NCBI RefSeq assembly: GCF_033170155.1
Contig: NZ_CP137079.1
Location: 1,116,001 to 1,180,000, forward strand
Length of the DNA: 64,000 nt
Direction of reading: 5' to 3'
DNA from: Raineyella sp. W15-4
Lineage (GTDB): Bacteria > Actinomycetota > Actinomycetes > Propionibacteriales > Propionibacteriaceae
Of this stretch, positions 59,650 through 64,000 are shown piece by piece. The notes beneath the pieces were generated by a model. That model worked only from the letters and a program-made list of their open reading frames with translations, had not been told where the DNA came from and did no database searches. The number at the start of each line of letters is the position of its first letter. The first letter of the stretch is position 1. The position numbers and the translations under genes were made by a program.

Positions 59650-60516
59650 TCATCGGTCTGATTCCTCCGCGTCGGCGCTCGCTGTCTCGCACTGGTCGAG
59701 CAGGCGCGCGAGGTAACTGTATGCCGCGAGGCGCTCCATCGCTTCCTGCTCGGACAGTTCGGTGCGCGTGTGCGTCGTCACGTTGCGGACCGTGAGGTTC
59801 AGACCAGTGGCCAGCGCGTTGAGGGCCTTAGCGAGCGGTTCAAGACCGCCGCGCATGCTCTTCACCGTCTTGTCATCCGACCCTCCCGGCCAGGTGAGCT
59901 TCGGCTTGCCCGGTTCAGGAGCGCCCGACGATAACGTCTGCTGCCAGAAGACCGTGTCATCGACATCGTTCCGGCCGAGACGTTCCTTCCAGTGGACCGT
60001 GAGGCCTTCGGCTGCTTCACGAACTGCAACTCGGTACTGATGCGTCGTCCAATGGGCGGAAGCACCAGCCCAGACCACGGGGTGAAACTGTGCGGGAGCG
60101 AAGGTCGGAAGGTCAGAGTCGGTACGTGACTCGGCGTCGACGATCATCGCGTCGAGCCTGCCCTTGACGTTGGCGGTCGTAGTCCGAATATCCCGAGGCG
60201 CGATGGGGGCCTTGGGCGCAGACATAAATGACCAGTTAGAGATCGGGTCGATCGCTCCGAGACCAGCGATCCCAATGTAGGCACCGGTCACTGACACAGC
60301 GCTCGCCGCCAGGCCAGCAGCCTCCGCGACACCGAGTTCGAGCCGTTGAACCTCGCTCTGGTCCTGGCCTTCCTTTGTCCACACAGTAGGAAAGAGGCCG
60401 CGCGCCGACATGTGATCCGACTCAACCTGAGTGCTCATCCAGGCGTCGAACGCTTCCTCGAACTTCTCAACAGCGGCACGCAACCGCTGGAGGTAATCCA
60501 CCCCGTACTGACTCAT
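59650..60516 (-). CDS. TIGR02391-like (Ymh) protein inserted in the transfer operon
   Basis: 288 residues from the ATG at 60516 (MSQYGVDYLQRLRAAVEKFE). The C-terminal half has the TIGR02391 pattern: FHPVVWAGASAHWTTHQYRV, AVREAAEGLTVHWKERLG, then LALNALATGLNLTVRNVTTH-like spacing (GLNLTVRNVTTHTRTEL). The family is HEPN-like and uncharacterised but frequent in defence neighbourhoods. It is on the opposite strand from all transfer genes and lies between the two DUF6112 genes, so it is best read as inserted cargo with its own promoter. Confidence 0.6.
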   Translation of the reverse strand: MSQYGVDYLQRLRAAVEKFEEAFDAWMSTQVESDHMSARGLFPTVWTKEGQDQSEVQRLELGVAEAAGLAASAVSVTGAYIGIAGLGAIDPISNWSFMSAPKAPIAPRDIRTTTANVKGRLDAMIVDAESRTDSDLPTFAPAQFHPVVWAGASAHWTTHQYRVAVREAAEGLTVHWKERLGRNDVDDTVFWQQTLSSGAPEPGKPKLTWPGGSDDKTVKSMRGGLEPLAKALNALATGLNLTVRNVTTHTRTELSEQEAMERLAAYSYLARLLDQCETASADAEESDR

Positions 60517-60679
60517 GTTCCTTGCACCTCTCGTCCGGCGGTCCCGTGCGGGCGAGCGACGCACAGATACTCCAAGGCTACGGGCGGCCACCGACAGGGA
60601 CGGCGACGAGCGCGCACCTGTCGCGTGTACCCCGTCTGCGAGTTCGTGGGCGGGCCGCCCGTCGCCAAGGAGACCTACC

Positions 60680-61000
60680 GTGTTCGATCTGCTCGCCAAC
60701 GTCATGTCCGCGCCGCTGCTGGTGCCAATGGACATCAACATCGACCCCAACACCAACGGCCTGCCGGGGATCAACCAACTGCGCACCATCGTCGGCGCGG
60801 TGATGACCATCGGCCTCATCCTGTCCGTGCTCGCGCTGATCGTGTCCGCGATCGTGTGGGGCTTCGGCGCGAACTCCTCCAACCCACACCTCGCCTCGCG
60901 CGGGAAGATCGGCGTCCTCGTCTCCTGCGGCGCTGCGGTGATCTGCGGCTCGAGCGTGACGCTCATCAACTTCTTCTGGAACGTCGGCCAGTCCGTCTGA
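60680..61000 (+). CDS. DUF6112-type small membrane protein (second copy)
   Basis: 106 residues from a GTG with AAGGAGA upstream. Two transmembrane helices (IVGAVMTIGLILSVLALIVS and KIGVLVSCGAAVICGSSVTL) surround the loop FGANSSNPHLASRG. It is clearly related to the 59369 protein (VSAIVW, RIGVLVS/KIGVLVS). Probable pilin-like or core membrane component of the secretion apparatus. Confidence 0.8.
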   Translation: MFDLLANVMSAPLLVPMDINIDPNTNGLPGINQLRTIVGAVMTIGLILSVLALIVSAIVWGFGANSSNPHLASRGKIGVLVSCGAAVICGSSVTLINFFWNVGQSV

Positions 61001-61034
61001 CCCGCCCCATCGTCGTCGAGAGCTGGTGTTCGTG

Positions 61035-62396
61035 ATGGGCGTGTGCGACGTTCCCGTGATCTCCTCGGTGTGCGATGCCGTCGGCGAAGGAGCCGCGTCG
61101 TTGGTCGCGGCCCCGTTCGACTGGCTCGCGCAGGCGATGGGTGCCGCCGCCGGGTGGCTGTTCGAGGCGGTCTGGTCGGTCTTCGACACCACGACGCTGG
61201 TGGATGTCACCAAGCCCGGCTACATCGCCGTCTACAACCTGCTGTTCGGCATCGCCGTCTTCGTGATGCTGATCTTCTTCTGCCTCCAACTCATCACCGG
61301 GCTGATCCGCCGCGACCCCACCGCCCTGACCCGCGCCGCGCTCGGCCTGGCGAAGTCCGTCCTCGGATCGTTTGTCGTCATCACGCTCACGGCACTGCTG
61401 CTGGAAGTCGTCGATCAACTGTGCATCGGGATCGTGCAAGCCGCCGGAGAGACCACCGAGTCGATGGGCGACAAGATCGCCCTCCTCGCCGCAGGGCTGG
61501 TCGGCATCAACATCGCCGCTCCCGGTGTCGGCGCCATCATCACGATCTTCATGGCTGGCCTCGCGATCACCGCCGCCGCGATCGTGTGGCTGTCCCTCCT
61601 CGTCCGGAAAGCGCTCCTGCTGGTGGCGGTCGTGTTCGCGCCGCTCGCGTTCAGCGGTGCCTCGTGGGACGCCTCGCGGGGGTGGATCGGGAAGTGGGCG
61701 ATGTTCGTCGTCGCGCTGATCTGCTCCAAGCTCGTGCTCGTCGTGATGTTCCTCGTCGCGATCACCCAGGTCTCCGCACCGATCGACGCCGACCTCGCCT
61801 CGGTCAGCGATCCCATCGCGGGGATCGTGCTGATGGCGATGGCCGCGTTCGCCCCGTATCTCACGTACAAGTTCATCGCGTTCGTCGGGTTCGACATGTA
61901 CCACGCGATCGGCTCCGAGCAGGACGCCAAGAGCGCACTCAACCGCCCGATCCCCGTCCCGACCAAGCCGCAAGGAGGCGGCGATCGGAAGAAGGTGCTC
62001 GACGGGAGCAGCAGTGGCGGCGGGAACGCGGGCGGAGGCTCCGGTGGAGGAAGTAGCACACCGCCACCGCCGAAGACCCCGGCACCGGCACCCGCCGCGG
62101 GTGGTGGAGGTGCCGCCGCAGGCGGGGGCGGCGCGGCCGCGGCCGGCCCCGTGGCCGCAGGGGTGGTGGTCGGGGCGAGTGTCGCCAAGGGTGCCGCGAC
62201 CGCCGGGCCGAAGGCCGGAACGGCGCTGGGAACCCAGGGCGAGCACGCCGCCGACGCAGCCGCGCAGACAACGCCACCGCCCGCCGCCTCACCTGCGGCA
62301 CCGCCGTCAATCTCGGCACCACGACCGCCGAGCACCGACCCGTCACCGCCGCCGAAGCAGCCCCCGCCGCCCGCGCCACGCCCACCAAAGGAGTAG
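61035..62396 (+). CDS. VirB6/TrbL-like conjugal transfer membrane protein
   Basis: 453 residues from the ATG at 61035 (in-frame GTG at 61026). Six or so transmembrane segments (ITIFMAGLAITAAAIVWLSL, KALLLVAVVFAPLAFSG, ALICSKLVLVVMFLVAITQV) are followed by a long low-complexity Gly/Ala/Pro tail from about residue 310 that ends PPPPAPRPPKE. This is the expected inner-membrane channel component. The tail is probably cytoplasmic and may be a DNA- or ATPase-contact region. It overlaps the next gene's start region closely. Confidence 0.85.
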   Translation: MGVCDVPVISSVCDAVGEGAASLVAAPFDWLAQAMGAAAGWLFEAVWSVFDTTTLVDVTKPGYIAVYNLLFGIAVFVMLIFFCLQLITGLIRRDPTALTRAALGLAKSVLGSFVVITLTALLLEVVDQLCIGIVQAAGETTESMGDKIALLAAGLVGINIAAPGVGAIITIFMAGLAITAAAIVWLSLLVRKALLLVAVVFAPLAFSGASWDASRGWIGKWAMFVVALICSKLVLVVMFLVAITQVSAPIDADLASVSDPIAGIVLMAMAAFAPYLTYKFIAFVGFDMYHAIGSEQDAKSALNRPIPVPTKPQGGGDRKKVLDGSSSGGGNAGGGSGGGSSTPPPPKTPAPAPAAGGGGAAAGGGGAAAAGPVAAGVVVGASVAKGAATAGPKAGTALGTQGEHAADAAAQTTPPPAASPAAPPSISAPRPPSTDPSPPPKQPPPPAPRPPKE

Positions 62397-63869
62397 ATGA
62401 TGAGCAGCACGAACCAGGACCGGCCCACTGCGGGTGAACTCGTGCCGGTGAAGTTCTCCCGCCTCACCCGCCGCGGCGTCCTCCTCGGCCTGTCGCTGAC
62501 CCAGCTCATCACACTCGCCATCGGCGGAGCCACACTCATCGGCGCGTTCTACGCCGGAGGTGGGATGCTGCTCGCCTACAGTGCCCCGATCTGGGTACTC
62601 GCCGCCGCGCTGACTTGGATACCGATCGCGGGCCGGCCGATCGTGGAGTGGCTGCCCATCGCCTGCTGGTGGCTGTGGCGTACCACCGGCGGACAACTGC
62701 TGTACCGGCGCAGGATCGTCGTCCCGCGCCCCGTCGGCACCCTCGCACTGCCCGGCGACATGGCGCGACTGCGCGAGTACACCGACCCCGACACCGGAGC
62801 GGGGATGATCCACGACCCCCACGCCGCCACGTTGACCGTGGTGTGCGAGGTCACCCATCCCGCGTTCGTGCTCCTCGATCCCGGCGAGCAGGAACGCCGC
62901 GTCAGCTCCTGGGGCCGGGTGCTGGCCACCGTCTGCCGCTCCGGGCGGATCGCGACTCTTCAGGTCTTGGAGCGGACTCTGCCGGACTCCGGCACCGGAC
63001 TGGCCGAATGGTGGGCCACCCACGGCACCCCGGACGGATCATGGGCGGCCGACACCTACGCAGAACTCATCGACCGTGCCGGACCCGCCGGCGAACGCCA
63101 CGCCACCACCCTCTCGCTGTCACTGGACATGAAGACCAGCGCTCGGCAGATCAGGACCGCGGGCGCCGGGATGCGCGGTGCTGCCGCCGTGCTGCGCCAA
63201 GAGATGAACACTCTCATCGCGGCGCTTCGCTCCGCCGACCTCTCGCCGTCGGGATGGCTGACACCAGGGCACATCGCGGTGATGCTGCGTTCCGCCTACG
63301 ACCCAGCGATCGCCGCCACGCTGGAACGGCACGGCAGGCTCGGCCAGTCCCTCGCGACCGCAGGGCCGGTTGCGGTCACCGAGACCTGGGGCAAGCTGCG
63401 CACCGACTCCGCCCACCACGCGGTGCTCTGGGTCAGCGAGTGGCCCAGGTCGCTCGTCTATCCGGGATTCCTGTCGCCCGTGCTGCTGTCCACCGGCATC
63501 CAGCGGTCGTTCTCGCTGATCTGCACCCCGATGCGCTCCGATGCCGCTGCTCGCGACATCCGCAGGAAGAAGGTCGAGCACATCTCCGACCAGGCCCAGC
63601 GCGCGAAGATCGGCCAGATCGAGGACGCCTCGCAGACCGCCGAGTATCACGACGTGCTCCAGCAAGAAGCCGACCTCACCGCCGGCCACGGCATCCTCCG
63701 CTACACCGGCCTCATCGCCGTCTCTGCGCCCACCGGCGAAGAGCTCGATGCCGCCGTCGCCGCGATCGAGCAGGCCGCGATCCAAGCCTCCTGTGAGACG
63801 CGGCTGCTCGTCGGCCAGCAAGCCGCCGCCTTCACCGCCGCCGCGCTCCCGCTCTGCCGGCGGGTCTGA
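62397..63869 (+). CDS. SCO6880-family type IV secretion protein
   Basis: 490 residues. Two transmembrane helices near the N-terminus (RGVLLGLSLTQLITLAIGGA, MLLAYSAPIWVLAAALTWIP) precede a large soluble domain (SLSLDMKTSARQIRTAGAGM, then DAAARDIRRKKVEHISDQAQ). This family sits immediately upstream of the VirB4/TraE-type ATPase in actinobacterial conjugation operons, and that ATPase would lie beyond the window unless displaced by the inserted opposite-strand gene that follows. Confidence 0.85.
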   Translation: MMSSTNQDRPTAGELVPVKFSRLTRRGVLLGLSLTQLITLAIGGATLIGAFYAGGGMLLAYSAPIWVLAAALTWIPIAGRPIVEWLPIACWWLWRTTGGQLLYRRRIVVPRPVGTLALPGDMARLREYTDPDTGAGMIHDPHAATLTVVCEVTHPAFVLLDPGEQERRVSSWGRVLATVCRSGRIATLQVLERTLPDSGTGLAEWWATHGTPDGSWAADTYAELIDRAGPAGERHATTLSLSLDMKTSARQIRTAGAGMRGAAAVLRQEMNTLIAALRSADLSPSGWLTPGHIAVMLRSAYDPAIAATLERHGRLGQSLATAGPVAVTETWGKLRTDSAHHAVLWVSEWPRSLVYPGFLSPVLLSTGIQRSFSLICTPMRSDAAARDIRRKKVEHISDQAQRAKIGQIEDASQTAEYHDVLQQEADLTAGHGILRYTGLIAVSAPTGEELDAAVAAIEQAAIQASCETRLLVGQQAAAFTAAALPLCRRV

Positions 63870-63871
63870 GT

Positions 63872-64000
63872 TCAGCCTTCAGGGCTGACGAGGATCGTGG
63901 CTGATGGATCGACATCGGGTGCCCAAGCAAGGGTCGGCAGGTCAGCGCTTTCCAGTCCCGCGAGTTCGAGCGCAGCCTGTCCCGACAGATGCGAAGAGAT
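63872..64000 (-). CDS. C-terminal fragment of an unidentified gene on the minus strand
   Basis: The last 129 bases read on the minus strand as ISSHLSGQAALELAGLESAD then LPTLAWAPDVDPSATILVSP and a stop, convergent with SCO6880. The frame has natural composition and no interruption. Together with the TIGR02391-like gene it would be a second opposite-strand insertion in the transfer operon. Family unknown from 42 residues. A small hairpin (TCAGCC...GGCTGA, 63872-63888) overlaps its stop. Confidence 0.45.
   Translation of the reverse strand: MSSHLSGQAALELAGLESADLPTLAWAPDVDPSATILVSPEG

Noticed and set aside
60966-62246. 426-codon minus-strand frame opposite the TrbL-like gene
   Set aside because: Highly charged mirror sequence of a membrane protein with a Gly/Pro tail; no family resemblance.
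1-64000. tRNA genes, integrase and attachment sites
   Set aside because: I looked for tRNA T-arm sequence, tyrosine or large serine integrase motifs and terminal direct repeats of an element and found none; the element ends must lie outside the window or be lost.

Overview
The window is high-GC DNA with actinobacterial gene style: GTG starts, overlapping ATGA/GTGA stop-start junctions, and families typical of Actinobacteria (MAB_1171c-type membrane protein, DUF2637, DUF6112, SCO6880, CmtR). I cannot name the genus. Positions 1-5563 look like ordinary chromosome: an NmrA-like oxidoreductase with its TetR regulator, a long acyl-CoA dehydrogenase, a MazEF-type pair, and a methyltransferase divergent from a second TetR. 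From about 5.6 kb to the end the window is a mosaic of mobile and accessory DNA. No integrase, attachment site, tRNA or CRISPR array was found, so the ends of the element(s) are not visible.

Region 5.6-14.6 kb is a defence/stability island. It holds two AbiE-type (type IV) toxin-antitoxin pairs on opposite strands, two directly repeated helix-turn-helix genes flanking the second pair, a 1370-bp IS3-family element inserted in the second AbiEii gene with a 4-bp CGCG target duplication, and a module of a ParB-fold protein, a D12-class adenine methyltransferase and a small zinc-finger protein. Region 14.7-21.3 kb is one side of a conjugative element: DprA, a small membrane protein, a MobF relaxase-helicase, and a C5-cytosine methyltransferase that contains a nested out-of-frame gene with its own ribosome binding site.

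Region 21.5-33.8 kb is metal and thiol-redox cargo. It contains a CPBP protease, an MntR-like regulator coupled to a truncated CaCA antiporter, an IS256-family element, a truncated apolipoprotein N-acyltransferase, a frameshifted CadA-type ATPase with its CmtR regulator, CcdA/TlpA, VKOR/DsbA and an AraC regulator. Region 34.0-36.9 kb is a first ArdC-PrimPol-DUF2637 module whose last gene ends in the C-terminal tail of a cytosine methyltransferase. Region 37.3-43.0 kb is an intact Cd/Hg resistance block (cmtR-cadA-lspA-cadD, merA/merR). Its two sides carry the C-terminal and N-terminal remnants of a GmrSD-like (DUF262/DUF1524) gene in matching orientation, so the block probably sits inside that broken gene.

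Region 43.3-48.4 kb is a four-gene minus-strand operon resembling a split restriction-modification system: HTH protein, two N6-adenine methyltransferase subunits, and a GIY-YIG/helicase fusion. Region 48.5-64.0 kb is a conjugative-element core. A minus-strand XRE-ImmA-MAB_1171c-hydrolase operon faces a plus-strand transfer operon (ArdC, PrimPol, DUF2637, ParB, VirB8-like, M23 hydrolase, DUF6112 twice, VirB6/TrbL-like, SCO6880). Four phased palindromes (TTGnGCATGCnCAA) lie between them. The transfer operon is interrupted by an opposite-strand TIGR02391-like gene, and a partial opposite-strand gene follows SCO6880 at the window edge.
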